From Drosophila miranda (taxonomy: Eukaryota > Arthropoda > Insecta > Diptera > Drosophilidae): a stretch of DNA of 64,000 nucleotides. The stretch spans positions 28,644,001-28,708,000 of the forward strand of contig NC_046675.1 in the NCBI RefSeq assembly GCF_003369915.1. The letters are read 5' to 3'. The notes under the pieces are model-generated. The model saw nothing but the letters and a program-made list of their open reading frames with translations. It was not told the origin of the DNA and ran no database searches. Below, piece after piece: positions 24,928 to 37,053 of the stretch (positions within the stretch are counted from its first letter, which is position 1; each line of letters opens with the position of its first letter). Made by a program: the position numbers and the translations under genes.

Positions 24928-26132
24928 TAGAGCATTGAATTATGTTTGAACAGTAACTAACACCACCAGCCCACATTTCTTGAGTGATTTGCACACCGTG
25001 TAAATAAGCATTGCAATAGGAATCCTATTTTGTTGTCTTATTGATTTGCCGTCAATTTTGAAGTTCTTCCCATTTGTTGTTTCTGCCGTTAATTTTTTGT
25101 TTGCGTTTTGTTTTCTTTCGAATCGTGTTGCCGCCCGCCGAGGCGAGTGAGTGGTAAGTGGATATTCAATGTGCAACAAATTTAAACATTAAAAGGCGGC
25201 CAAAAGTGTACGTGTGTGTGAGATAGAGAGGGAGAGAGATGCAGTAGCATCTGTAGGAACAACCAACAGAACACAACAGTTACATGTTGGTGCACGACGA
25301 GAGAGCGAGCGATGTTCTTTCAGTTGAGAACGTGTTCTGTGCATGTTCGTGCAGGAAGGAAGTGAAACAAACAGCAGAAACTGATACAGTGAGAAGCTAC
25401 CAGGAGAGCGCCTTACCTTCGTGCGTCGTACCTTGTGCCTGCTCTCTTGCTCTCTCTCTTTTTCTGGCTGGACCCGCTCCCAACTTGCACGATCGCGTCC
25501 ATCGATTCCGATAAGACGCTCACGAACCTGTCGGCAGTCGGTGCTGCATTCATTCCCCCTTTTTGGCTATAAAAGCGTTGGCCCAACTGGCCACGAGCCA
25601 AGTTTTTGCCGTTAGCCGAGTGAGCGAGAAGCTGCCGCCGCAATATCCACCGCCCAAGTGTCAATTCTCTGTGAGTGGCTGCCCTGCCCATCAACGGGTT
25701 TTTCCCATTAATTGAACCAATTCTAAAACGGATGTACTCGTAATATTTATGTGGAAATTAAGTGATCAGAAATCAGTGAAGGATCATTAGAAGAATCGTT
25801 GGGAATGTGTTGTGCCACAGATCGTAAAACTCTATAAAAACGCGTCACTTTTATCGCCAGTAAACGAAACTAAACGAGAATAAAAAACAACGCTAATCTA
25901 CTAATAGTCCAAATAAAACACTAGACCAGAAAAATGTTCTATCAAGCCATCATTCGTCTACAATCAGAAAAATTCTGTTGCTTGTTAGGTGTTGTCACAT
26001 TCTTGATAGGAATACCCTCAGATATGGGTCAAATTTTGGAGGAACACTAATTTTTAAATCCATTTTGTAGCGACACATATTAAAGAAGAGAACCGACCAA
26101 TGACCAGGAAGTGATAGAATTATACCAACAAA
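24928..26132 (+). other. Upstream region, noncoding exon and first intron of the ABCC gene
   Basis: There is no coding sequence. The left part contains purine-rich GAGA stretches near 25230-25240. The right part holds the inferred TATA promoter, a noncoding first exon and a 400-bp intron. Confidence 0.55.
25568..25574 (+). promoter_or_regulatory. TATA box of the ABCC transporter gene
   Basis: TATAAAA at this position is followed by a probable 5' noncoding exon from about 25600 to 25670, which ends at a good donor (CTCT/GTGAGT). The matching acceptor ends at 26070 (CCATTTTGTAG) and leads to the coding start at 26133. Confidence 0.65.
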
Positions 26133-29100
26133 ATGCAGTCAATGAAAGCCGATGAGCTGCCGGAGAATCCGCGCGAGACCTCAAATATCTTTTCATCATT
26201 GATGTTCTGGTGAGTTTTTTCGTTTAAATATAAATTCCTAAGTTGAATTATTTATTAACCACTGTGCTCCCCTTTCAAGCTTTGCCATGCCCACATTTTT
26301 CAAGGGACGCAAGAAAACTCTGGATGAAAACGATCTCTATCGAGCACTGAAGGAGCACAAATCGGGTGAGTGTTTAAATATTCACAGATTTCTGACTAAT
26401 TGAGTCATTTATTTCGGAAAGTAATCCCACAAAAATCCAACAAAAAAGAGAACAATCGAATGTGCGGTGGAGTGCGCCTTGCATAATAAATGGGCTTATA
26501 CATAATTTATGGCCATTTATAATGATGGAAAGCTTTCAGGGGCCCATTCAATAAATAATCTTTATCTTTTTTAATTTAATTAGGAAATGAAAATCCATTG
26601 CGTGAGCGTTTGATAGGAGTTTTACGAAATGAAGAATGAGAACAGAGGAGAAAATTCTTATCAGCACGTATGCAAGCTTATAGTGTACGTGACGTCAGGT
26701 GGCACCCAATACCTGGTCAATAGATGGGGCAATCAATTGAAGAGACTTCTCCAGAGACTAATAGGCCAATAGAACCGTATCGTATCTAAGTTCAATGTTC
26801 ATTGGGTGTCATGTTCAATGATCTTAGTCCCTCGTGCTCTGAAGAGCTGAGTAATCCCACAGTGCCATGAAGTGGATCGAATTGGCTGTCGTCGACCCAC
26901 TTCCTTACTTCTCCAAATGCAGGCTAAAAGGCTATAAGCACCATTACAATACTATCTCCCTCTTCGCAGACAGCATTTCCCAAATCAAGTGCAGAGACCG
27001 ACAGCAGGGGCACTTCAAGGTACCACAACCGACGATTACGATTAGATAGGGGTTTAGCATGTGCCCCATCACTGGAAAATGTAGTTTAGTGATTCAGTTT
27101 CAGGTTTGGGAACATTTTGGGTTATTCCATTTGAGAATTTGAAGGATCATTTTATGTCCCCCCCTATAAAAGCCAGTTTCATTGAGTTCATTTTGGGTGC
27201 CCTAAACGGCGTTCTAATCCCCGCGACAGATAAGATAGTCCCTTGCGGGATAATATGCACATTCATTGAATAAAGTAATCACTATCTTTATCTTATATCC
27301 AAGCTACGTTTATCGTCTATCATCCTTGAGAGACCTTTGAGTTTTCACACACACCATTCAAATCTTTGAAACTGTCTCGAGAAATGTGACATATCCCCTG
27401 ACGACTGACGGGTGATAACTTTGACAGGCGTACGTTTTGCCGCAATTAATTTGCTTTTCTGCCTAAATATAATTGATAGCATGCCCTATACTCCTCTTAG
27501 TTGATAGGGAGATACTATACATATATAATACAATTAGCTATCTCTGTGGTTTATATACTTATTCCTAGAGATAGATAGTCCGTTGAGTGGTTTGGCTTGC
27601 GGGACTTATGCAATGGCGTATATCTCTGGGAAATGAATGATCATGCTTGATATGCCATTAAATAATCTCCTTGGAATTTTCATCCTTTCGAGGTTGAAGC
27701 TTTCCGGAAGTTCCATATATAAAAGGTATTCCCACTGATTGGTCATATGGTTCCCTTCCTGATAGAAGCAGCTGGCAGGTGGTCGGGATTTGGTTTTGTT
27801 GCCAGCCATAACTCACGATTGGAAGCCAGATCATAGGCAATGGAGATTCTACAAGGTGGTAAATGGCAATAAACAATGACTTTTAGTATCAAAGATTAGG
27901 TAGGTAGTGTCTATAGTTCTTAATCTTTGGCTATTGTTTTGAAATCTTTCAATGGATTTAAGCTCCATAGATAACGATTACCCCTTACCCCTTGAGTACA
28001 AATAAACCCATTAATATTATTGTTTTTGAAATTAATCTAGTAGATGACACCTATTGGAAGTCATAGAAATTCCAGAAAAATATTAAATAAAATACCAGAA
28101 CATATCTTTTAATATAGGAAAAAGACTAGGTAAAAAAAATATTTTCAAATACCATAAAAACGCCCAACAAATTTAAACAGAAAATAAATTTCAATTTGCA
28201 TTGAAAAACTGTTCGGTTTTCGTGTGCATTTGTGGTTTTCTTTATCATTTATTTTTCTTAGATAGACCTTGTTTATGGCTCTCGGGTATATCTCATATCT
28301 GTACGTGGCATCATAATAAACAATCTGTCGCATCTGCCAATTCCAAAACCGAGCACAAAGTAAACTCTTTTTCCGACGTTGTTTGTTATCGCGAATAATT
28401 TATTGAAACCCCCTGCCATTCCATCTTTTTGGAGTCTATTTTTCTGATATCTTAATCTTGTATGCCCCACAGACACATTGGGCGCCCAGTTGAGCGAAGC
28501 CTGGGAGCGGGAGGTGGAGAAGAAACGCAAAAAGAAGAAGACACCCAGCCTACTGAAGGCCTCCGTGGATGTTTTTGGCTGGCGCTTGGCGGGACTTGGC
28601 GTAGTGCTGTTCATACTGGAGATTGGTTTCCGGTAAGACCACGCCCACACGCACACACTGGAGAGTTATTTATGATCCTTTATTGTATGATTATTTATTT
28701 ACAGCGTCACTCAACCTCTTTTCCTGGGCGGCCTGGTGGCCTTCTATGCGGATTCGAGCAACCAGGAGGGCGATGGCGAGAACCAAACGAAAGCCTATCT
28801 GTACGCCTTGGGCGTGATCTTGTGCAGCGCCTTCAACGTCTTGCTTATGCATCCCTATATGCTGGGCATGTTCCATCTGGGCATGAAGGCCAGGATAGCC
28901 ATGACAAGTGAGTGGAACGAGCGGGCCCCTACAGGAGGAAGGGAAGCACTTGATAAATGATCATCTCTCTGTTCTCCGTTCCTGTTGTTGCAGGCATGAT
29001 ATATCGCAAGGCATTGCGTCTGAGTCGAACAGCGCTGGGGGACACGACAATCGGACAGGTGGTTAATCTCATATCGAACGATGTGGGACGGCTGGATCTG

Positions 29101-32100
29101 TCGGTCATACACATGAATTATTTATGGCTGGGCCCAGTCGAGATTGGAATTATCACATATCTTATGTACAGAGAGGTACGGAACATCAACCATCCTCAAG
29201 TAGAACACTCTTATTGTAATCCCTTTCGATTGGTTTATCTCTTAGATTGGTGTGTCCGCTTTCTTTGGCGTGGCTGTGATGCTTATGTTTATCCCCCTGC
29301 AAGCGTATCTGGGCAAAAAGACCTCCGTGCTGCGCCTGCGTACTGCCCTGAGGACGGACGAACGTGTGCGGATGATGAACGAGATCATATCGGGCATTCA
29401 AGTGATCAAAATGTACGCCTGGGAGATACCGTTCAGCAAAATGATCAACTACGTGCGGACCAAGGAGATGAATGCCATTCGAAATGTGAACTATATACGC
29501 GGCACCCTCCAGAGTTTCATTATGTTTGTCACACGGATATCGGTGTTTGTCAGCCTCGTGGGATTCGTGCTGCTGGGCAAGCTCCTGACCGCAGAGAAGG
29601 CCTTCGTGATCACGGCGTACTACAACATCCTGAGGAACACCATGACGGTGTATTTCCCCATGGGTATCTCCCAGTTTGCCGAGCTCCTCGTGTCGATTCG
29701 CCGCATTCAGACCTTCATGCTGCACGAGGAGACCAGAGTGCGGGACAAGTCGGACGATTTGGATGAGCAGAAACAGGGCAAGGCGGCACTCGTGTCGGAA
29801 CCCATAGCCCAGGCCACGGGCGTCCTCAAGCCCAACAGTCGTCGCACCAGCGAGGCAGAGCCCACCATCAACATTAGCAAACTGAAGGCCAAGTGGGATC
29901 AAAAGAGCAACGAAAATACACTGGACAACATCACGCTGAAGTTCAAGCCCCGCCAACTGGTGGCAGTCATCGGTCCAGTGGGTTCTGGCAAGTCCAGTCT
30001 CATTCAGGCGGTTCTGGGAGAGCTTAATCCGGATGCGGGCTCTGTCAAAGTCAATGGAACTCTATCGTATGCCTCCCAGGAGCCCTGGCTCTTTACGGGC
30101 ACCGTGAGACAGAACATACTCTTTGGCCTACCCATGGACAAGCACCGCTATCGCACTGTGGTCAAGAAATGTGCCCTGGAGAGGGACTTCGAGCTGCTGC
30201 CGTACGGCGACAAGACGATTGTGGGCGAGAGGGGAGCCTCCCTCTCGGGCGGACAGAAAGCGCGCATTAGTCTGGCCCGAGCGGTGTACCGAAAAGCAGA
30301 TATCTATCTGCTAGATGATCCTCTCAGTGCTGTGGACACGCACGTGGGACGCCACCTGTTCGATCAGTGCATGCGCGGATTCCTGCGCGAGAATATCGTA
30401 CTCCTGGTGACGCATCAGCTGCAGTTCCTGGAGCAGGCCGATATGATTGTGATCATGGACAAGGGCAAGATCAGTGCCATGGGCACCTACGAGTCGATGT
30501 GCAAGAGTGGCCTCGACTTTGCCCAGATGCTGACGGACCCAAGCAAAAAGGACGAGGGTGCCAGTGGCGATGCCGAAAAGAAGAAGGATCTGTCGCGGCA
30601 GAATAGCAAGCTGCGCGATCGTCATGGCAGCATCTCCTCGATGGAATCGGCTGCCGAGTCTCTGGTCGTGGACTCGCCCATGCAAACGCAGGAGGCGCGC
30701 GTGGAGGGACGCATTGGCATGTCGCTGTATAAGAAGTATTTCGGGGCCAATGGCTATGGTCTGTTTATTGTGTTTGCCTTCTTCTGTGTTGGTGCACAGA
30801 TCCTCGGTTCGGGCGGTGACATTTTCCTGTCCTATTGGTGAGTAAAATCAACACGAAGCCAGGAAAATCAGGGGAAACCATTCATGAATAATTCTTTCAG
30901 GGTCAACAAAAACGGTGAAGCAGAGCGGGACACCTTCATGGCTCGTCTGCGTCGCGCTTTTCCCGAAACGCGCATCAATTCCGACACAGATCCCAAGGAC
31001 ATCTACTACTTTACGGGCATCAATGTCTCGGTTATTGTCTTCTCGCTCGTGAGGAGCATGCTCTTCTTTTACCTGGCCATGAGGAGCTCCACAACGCTCC
31101 ACAATACGATGTTTAAGGGTGTGACGCGCGCGGCAATGCATTTCTTTAATACGAATCCCTCTGGCCGGATATTGAATCGTTTCTCCAAGGATCTGGGACA
31201 AGTGGATGAGATACTGCCCTCCGTGATGATGGATGTGATGCAGATATTCCTAGCGATACTCGGCATAGTCGTTGTCCTTTGCATCATCAATGTGTGGTAT
31301 ATTTTGGCCACCTTCTTCCTGTGTGTCGTCTTCTATGTCCTGCGATCGTTTTATTTAAATACCTCGCGAGATGTCAAGCGTTTGGAGGCAGTCAGTGAGT
31401 GGTTTTTCGTCCTGTATCTCATGGACATATCATCTAATGTTTCGCTCTTTACAGCACGATCCCCGATCTACTCCCATTTGAGTGCCTCGTTGAATGGTTT
31501 GGCAACGATTCGTGCCTTTGGAGCGCAGAAAGAACTTATTGCAGAGTTTGACAATTACCAGGATATGCACAGCTCTGGTTACTACATGTTTTTGGCCACC
31601 AGTCGCGCCTTTGGCTACTGGCTGGATTGCGTTTGTGTCGTCTACATAGCCGTCATTACGCTCTCGTTCTTCCTTTTCTCCCCGGAGAATGGCGGCGATG
31701 TGGGTCTGGCCATTACCCAAGCGATGGGTATGACGGGCATGGTGCAGTGGGGCATGCGACAGTCCGCGGAGCTGGAGAACACCATGACAGCGGTGGAGCG
31801 TGTGGTGGAGTACGAGGATCTGGAGCCAGAGGGTGACTTTGAGTCGAAACCGAATAAGAAACCGCCAAAGGAGTGGCCAGAGGAGGGAAAGATCATTTTC
31901 GATGATCTCTCGCTGAAATACTTCCCCGACAAGGCCGCCGACTATGTGCTGCGATCCCTGAACATTGCCATTCAGGGCTGCGAGAAGGTTGGCATCGTTG
32001 GACGCACTGGCGCAGGCAAATCCTCGCTGATCAATGCCCTGTTCCGGCTCTCCTACAACGAGGGATCCATTGTGATTGACAGACGCGACACCAACGATCT

Positions 32101-32763
32101 GGGACTGCACGATCTGCGCAGCAAGATCTCGATTATACCCCAAGAGCCGGTGCTTTTCTCTGGAACCATGCGCTACAACCTGGATCCCTTCGATGAGTAC
32201 AGCGATGCCAAGCTGTGGGAGTCCCTGGAGGAAGTGAAGCTCAAGGAAGTCGTCGCGGATCTGCCCAGCGGCCTGCAGAGTAAAATATCCGAGGGAGGCA
32301 CCAACTTTAGCGTGGGACAGCGGCAGCTGGTCTGCCTGGCGCGTGCCATTCTCCGCGAGAATCGCATTCTGGTGATGGACGAGGCCACCGCCAATGTGGA
32401 TCCCCAAACGGATGCCCTCATTCAGACAACGATTCGGAATAAGTTCAAGGATTGCACAGTGCTGACGATTGCCCATCGCCTGCACACGGTAATGGATTCG
32501 GACAAGGTGCTGGTAATGGATGCCGGCAAGGCGGTGGAGTTTGGATCGCCCTTCGAGCTGCTGACGACCAGCGAGAAGAAGGTTTTCCATTCGATGGTGA
32601 AGCAAACGGGAGACTCGACATTCGATGCGCTGCTCAAAGTGGCACAAAAGGTAGGGCCAGAACATTCTTATATTCTTGTATTTCTATTGGTATTTAATGG
32701 TGTATTCTTCTATCTCCCCGAAAGGCCCATGATGATAACTTGCGGCTCAAGAAGGATTCTTGA
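26133..32763 (+). CDS. CG4562: ABC transporter, subfamily C (MRP-type full transporter)
   Basis: A membrane exporter of the MRP4-like group, likely moving organic anions or conjugates with ATP. Nine exons: 26133-26209, 26280-26365, 28473-28632, 28705-28907, 28994-29175, 29246-30837, 30901-31394, 31455-32650 and 32725-32763, giving 1342 residues in frame. Order: cytoplasmic N terminus, TMD1, NBD1 (Walker A GPVGSGKSS near residue 477, signature LSGGQKARISLARAVY, Walker B YLLDDPLSAVD), linker rich in Lys/Ser, TMD2, NBD2 (Walker A GRTGAGKSS near 1113, signature FSVGQRQLVCLARAIL, Walker B LVMDEATANVD). NBD1 has Asp where the catalytic Glu would be, as is usual in ABCC proteins. There is no extra TMD0. 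The last exon adds AHDDNLRLKKDS. The gene number is inferred from the 92B location; the subfamily call is firm. Confidence 0.93.
26366..28472 (+). other. CG4562: Second coding intron of the ABCC gene (2.1 kb)
   Basis: The intron has donor GTGAGT and acceptor CCCCACAG. Its content is AT-rich. I see no nested gene or recognisable mobile element. Confidence 0.6.
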
Positions 32764-33721
32764 CATTTCGCCGTACCGAAGGCCTTCAAAGACTATATAC
32801 TTAAGATACTGGAACCAATTACGAATCATCCGGCGGCCAATGCGCGCATACAGAAGACCTTCCTCTTTGCGGAGGCCTCCAAGCAGAAGTTATTAGGATA
32901 GCACAGGATACACAGGATACCAATCACTGAATGAATTTTTACTAACCCTACCCCGTACCCCCTACCACATATCCCTCTACAAATTGTGTACAAAAACAAA
33001 TCAAACTAATTGTTAGACGAAAAACTAGGAGTTACAGAAATCAAAACAGCAGGACAATAAGAACGAAGGAGTATAGTAGGGAGGAGGAGGAGTGACTGTT
33101 TTTTATATGTGCAATACATTTAATTTTAGCTAAAAAAAAAACAAACAAAAAAACAAAACAGAAAACTTTGTGCATTTTCGACCTTCAAAAGGTCGCTTTG
33201 CATTTGTATTATGTGTTCCAGTAAAACAATAACGACAATAACTAAAAGAAAAACAAAAAACTTTAAAAAGAAAAGGAAGAAAAGAGAATTCTATGAAATG
33301 TTACGCCTAGTATTAACATATATGTATATGTGTGTGTGTTTTTTATAGTAATTTATTAATGTGTGCAGGTATACAATAAATGTAACAATTTATTTTGTTT
33401 TCTCTTCATTTTTGTTTGTTTAACTTTTAATTTCTAGAACTAATGCATTTCGTATATATGTATACACTAAGAAATTTAAACGCATTTAAACGCACACAAA
33501 AAACAAACAAAAAAGTATCTTCCATTAGATGCCAGGCCTCCTAGAGATTTATTTGTAATCCTTAAGATACACATACTGATAGATATATGTATGTTATATA
33601 TATTTATAGAGCTTCAGCGACAAAGAATTCATTATGCATGTTTCAAACCAGGCTTAGGCTTTAGCTTTAGCTTTAGATTTTACGTTGCCTATAGCACTTA
33701 ATCGTAGACTTAAACGTAATC
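32764..33721 (+). other. 3' UTR of the ABCC gene and gap to the TMEM256-like gene
   Basis: A/T-rich sequence with a polyadenylation signal AATAAA at 33375-33380. The TMEM256-like gene is convergent, and its 3' UTR must also fall here. Confidence 0.55.
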
Positions 33722-35099
33722 TTAAAATAACAGCGTCAGCCAAGCGGCTATCAGACAGAAGCCTCCAACGGTGGCAAACGACTGGAAGCGCTTCTCGCCC
33801 GTCAATGCACGATAGTACATGCAGCCACTGAAGAGCAGTGTGCCAGTGGTCATCAAAGAGCCCGTCTAAACAGAAAGGGAATATCAATTATAGTCATAGA
33901 TTAAGTTTAGACGTTAGGCAGGAGTTTTGTGTGTGCATATTTTGATGTTAGCTTTAGTTGTGTTGGCTTTAAAGACCCGAACAATAGAGTAGAGCCTGCA
34001 AATGGCGGCTCTCCTACGTTTTACTTATCAAATAAGGCTGATGATAACCACAACAAGAAATCCAAACCCCAATAACAAAATGAAAACCGATGCCTTTTTG
34101 GTACATTTTTAAAAGAAAGACAAATCGAATGTAAATTTCCATATTCCTGTTCCTGAAAAACCCCATACCATATCAGATAAATGAACTAAATGAACCTGCA
34201 TATCCATATCCATATCCCCAAAAATGGTATTGAAAATTACTTTGTAAGCTGCAATTAGTGGTTGTTGAACATTTAGCTTTAGCTTTGGAAAACATTTCAT
34301 ATACACAATATACATACATATACATGTACTATACTATATATATAGTAGAGTGGAGTGGATGGAAAACGCTTAGCATAAACCAATGTTTGTTCATAGCTCA
34401 ACAAGGAATATAAAAGAATGTCAATCAGCGCACTAGAATGTCAATTATAAGAGAGAAGAGTATCAGATTAGATTTCCATTCATGTTGTCATTCGAAACCG
34501 TAACGCGAGTTGTTGTAAATTCCGTTCAGAAATCGTAAACTTTACACAAAAAAGAAAGTACCGAAAAGCTTTATGAATAAACCAGAAAACACTTCAAAAT
34601 CCTAATTATACCTTAGGGAGTCCCCTGGAATAAATCAGACTTACGATTATGGGATAGTGGGCCAGTGGCATGGCCATCATTGCAAACGAATGCAAAAAGT
34701 GTATGCGATTGGCGACATCGGCAAAGGCCTGCGAGTCCAGCTGCTCCTTTTGGTCCTTGATCTCCTTCAGGACGTATTTGCAGTAGGCTCCCATGAATAT
34801 AGCCGAAGCGCCGCCTAGGCCGGCCAATCGCACGAAATGGTAGTACCGGCCGGCCAAATTATGCAGCGAGCCAGCACCCGGCGACATGTACTGAGTCATT
34901 ACCGGACGCATTGTCTGGGTCTCCTTCGGAACCAACTGTTTCGGACGCAGCCCCTGGGAAAAACAACAACGGTAAAAGGAATGCCAATGGAAACGGAATG
35001 GAGGATAATTACAAATGCTCGGAAGATAGCCGATCCCGAAGATATAACCGCCTTGCTCACGGGATTGCTGAGGGTGATGTAGTCCAATGTGTCCATCAT
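33722..35099 (-). CDS. CG4686: TMEM256/DUF423-family membrane protein
   Basis: A small integral membrane protein of unknown biochemical role. Three exons: 35099-35013, 34953-34612 and 33865-33722, all phase 0, giving 190 residues. The start is ATG ATG GAC (MMDTLDYITLSNP); the first ATG was taken. The conserved part starts near residue 55. It has FVRLAGLGGASAIFMGAYCKY, a polar loop with DQKEQLDSQAFADVANRIHFLHSF, then AHYPIIVSLIYSRGLPK, and the final TGSLMTTGTLLFSGCMYYRALTG followed by a last hydrophobic helix. This gives about four membrane segments, as in TMEM256. The gene lies head to head with the carboxypeptidase gene, 415 bp between start codons. The gene number is from memory. Confidence 0.85.
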
Positions 35100-35514
35100 T
35101 TCGTAATTGTATAATTTTAATGTTACCCAAGCTGCCGAAGTTGCCGAATTTGCCGAATTTACCGAATTCTGACGCTGAAATTTACAGACAGAACTTTCTA
35201 CGCTTTTAGGGGTGGCAGAACCTGTGAATTTTGTATCGAAAACAGCACTGTGCGCGCCTCCTTTGTTTGGTATTTTTGGCCAGCTGGGGTCACACTTCCA
35301 ATTCAATCCGTTTTATTCGATAATCAGTTTTGTTTTTGCCGGTTTTTTCTGAAAATTAAAAAAGAAAAACAGCGAACTAAAGTGCAAGTACTGATTATAC
35401 TTGCTTATCAGTAGAGCGGTGAGTTGGCTAGGGGCGTGACTGACAATCAAGCAAAACATTTATAATCAACTGTTGTCCAGTTCTTGGGTGGCAGAGCACG
35501 GAACAGCAGCAACA
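35100..35514. promoter_or_regulatory. Divergent promoter region, TMEM256-like gene and carboxypeptidase
   Basis: The two start codons are 415 bp apart on opposite strands. I see no clear TATA box for either gene, so both probably use Inr/other core elements. Short repeats of the type GCCGAA occur at about 35137-35168. Confidence 0.5.
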
Positions 35515-36966
35515 ATGAAAAGTGCAACTCATTGCGCAGTTTTAATTATCGTCGCGCTTGTCGCAGCCAGCAGTGCAGCCGACGGAGGGGAACAGGAACG
35601 CCCCTATAGACGTAGCTTCATCAACCCGTATCCACGGTACAAGTTCTTCGACGATGGTGTCGATCCCGGCGAGCCACTGTTCCTCACGCCACTCATCCAT
35701 AATGCCTCGATCCCGAAGGAGGATGTGCAGAAGTTGGCCCGCGTCGTGAGCTCTCAGTATCATGGCGTAAAGAGCTATTCGGGTTATTTGACGGTAGATA
35801 AGGGATTCAATTCGAACATGTTCTTTTGGTACTTCCCGGCGGAGCAGGATCCAGTCTATGCCCCGGTGGTTTTGTGGCTCCAGGGGGGTCCTGGCGCCTC
35901 GTCCCTCTTCGGCCTGTTCACTGAGAACGGCCCACTGGAGCTGGATGCCCATAGCAAGCTGCAGAAGAGGAACTACACCTGGAGCAAGACCCACAATCTG
36001 ATCTACATTGATAATCCCGTGGGCACGGGCTTTAGTTTCACGGACAAAGATGAAGGCTATGCCAAAAACGAAAAGGATGTCGGTCGCAATCTTCACGAGG
36101 CCGTGATGCAGTTGTACGAGCTCTTCGAGTGGAGCAATTCGAGTGGCTTCTGGGTCACTGGCGAGTCCTACGCTGGCAAATATGTCCCAGCGCTGGCCTA
36201 TCACATCCACCAGGTGCAGAATGCCATCGAGACGCGTGTCTATGTGCCGCTCAAGGGTGTGGCCATTGGCAACGGGCTGTCGGATCCACTACATCAGCTC
36301 AAGTACGGGGACTATCTGTATCAGCTTGGCCTCATCGACGACAATGGCCTGCAGAGCTTCCATGCGGCGGAGGACAAGGGTGCCACCTGCATCAAGAACC
36401 ACGATATGGAGTGTGCCTTCAATGTGTTTGATTCCCTCATTAACGGGGACCTCACCAACGGCTCTCTCTTCAGCAACCTCACGGGCTTCAATTGGTACTA
36501 CAACTATCTGAAAACGCACGACAATTTGGGCGAAAACCTGGGAAAATTCCTGCAGGCCGGTGAAACGCGCCGCTCCATTCATGTGGGCAACAAGCCCTTC
36601 CATGATCTCGACAAGGAGAACAAAGTCGAGCTGCACCTGAAGCACGACGTGATGGACAGTGTGGCCCCCTGGATAGCCGAACTCCTGGCCCACTATACGG
36701 TGTGCATCTACAGCGGCCAGCTGGACATCATTGTCGCCTATCCCTTGACCCGCAACTATCTCAATCACCTGAAATTCCCTGGCTCCGATCGGTATAAGGT
36801 GGCTCCTCGTGAGATCTGGCGCATTAACGAAGAGGTGGCTGGATATGTGAAGCATGCTGGGCATCTGGTGGAGATAATGGTGCGCAATGCCGGGCATATG
36901 GCGCCGCACGATCAGCCCAAGTGGCTCTACGAGATGATCAATCATCTCACGCACTACAAGCATTAG
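35515..36966 (+). CDS. CG4572: Serine carboxypeptidase (S10 family, CPVL-like)
   Basis: A secreted or lysosomal acid carboxypeptidase that removes C-terminal residues. It is intronless, 483 residues from the ATG at 35515. An upstream in-frame ATG exists, but this one directly opens a signal peptide (MKSATHCAVLIIVALVAASSA). The triad regions are all present: nucleophile Ser in GESYAGKYVP, Asp in SGQLDIIVAYP, and His in RNAGHMAPHDQP. The oxyanion region is WLQGGPGASSLFG. N-glycosylation sequons occur (for example NYT, NGS, NLT). The closest family members are vitellogenic carboxypeptidase-like proteins. A polyadenylation signal lies at 37037-37042, only 12 bp before the stop codon of the convergent methyltransferase gene. 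The gene number is inferred. Confidence 0.93.
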   Translation: MKSATHCAVLIIVALVAASSAADGGEQERPYRRSFINPYPRYKFFDDGVDPGEPLFLTPLIHNASIPKEDVQKLARVVSSQYHGVKSYSGYLTVDKGFNSNMFFWYFPAEQDPVYAPVVLWLQGGPGASSLFGLFTENGPLELDAHSKLQKRNYTWSKTHNLIYIDNPVGTGFSFTDKDEGYAKNEKDVGRNLHEAVMQLYELFEWSNSSGFWVTGESYAGKYVPALAYHIHQVQNAIETRVYVPLKGVAIGNGLSDPLHQLKYGDYLYQLGLIDDNGLQSFHAAEDKGATCIKNHDMECAFNVFDSLINGDLTNGSLFSNLTGFNWYYNYLKTHDNLGENLGKFLQAGETRRSIHVGNKPFHDLDKENKVELHLKHDVMDSVAPWIAELLAHYTVCIYSGQLDIIVAYPLTRNYLNHLKFPGSDRYKVAPREIWRINEEVAGYVKHAGHLVEIMVRNAGHMAPHDQPKWLYEMINHLTHYKH

Positions 36967-37036
36967 CTTTACTTAAACGGGAACACTTGAAATCAGATTT
37001 TAAATAGATTTCTATATTTGTAATGATCTTGTTTTA

Positions 37037-37042
37037 AATAAA
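37037..37042 (+). terminator. Polyadenylation signal, carboxypeptidase gene
   Basis: AATAAA 71 bases after the stop codon. It is so close to the opposite-strand gene that the two mRNAs very likely overlap at their 3' ends. Confidence 0.65.
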
Positions 37043-37053
37043 TCAAGTTGAGT

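Noticed and set aside
31430-32665. 411-residue open frame antisense to the ABCC NBD2 exon
   Set aside because: It is a shadow of the strongly conserved plus-strand coding sequence.
32651-32896. Possible longer C terminus of the ABCC protein by reading straight through
   Set aside because: There is a donor at 32651 and a good acceptor before 32725. Splicing gives a short charged end typical of the family, while the read-through has no similarity.
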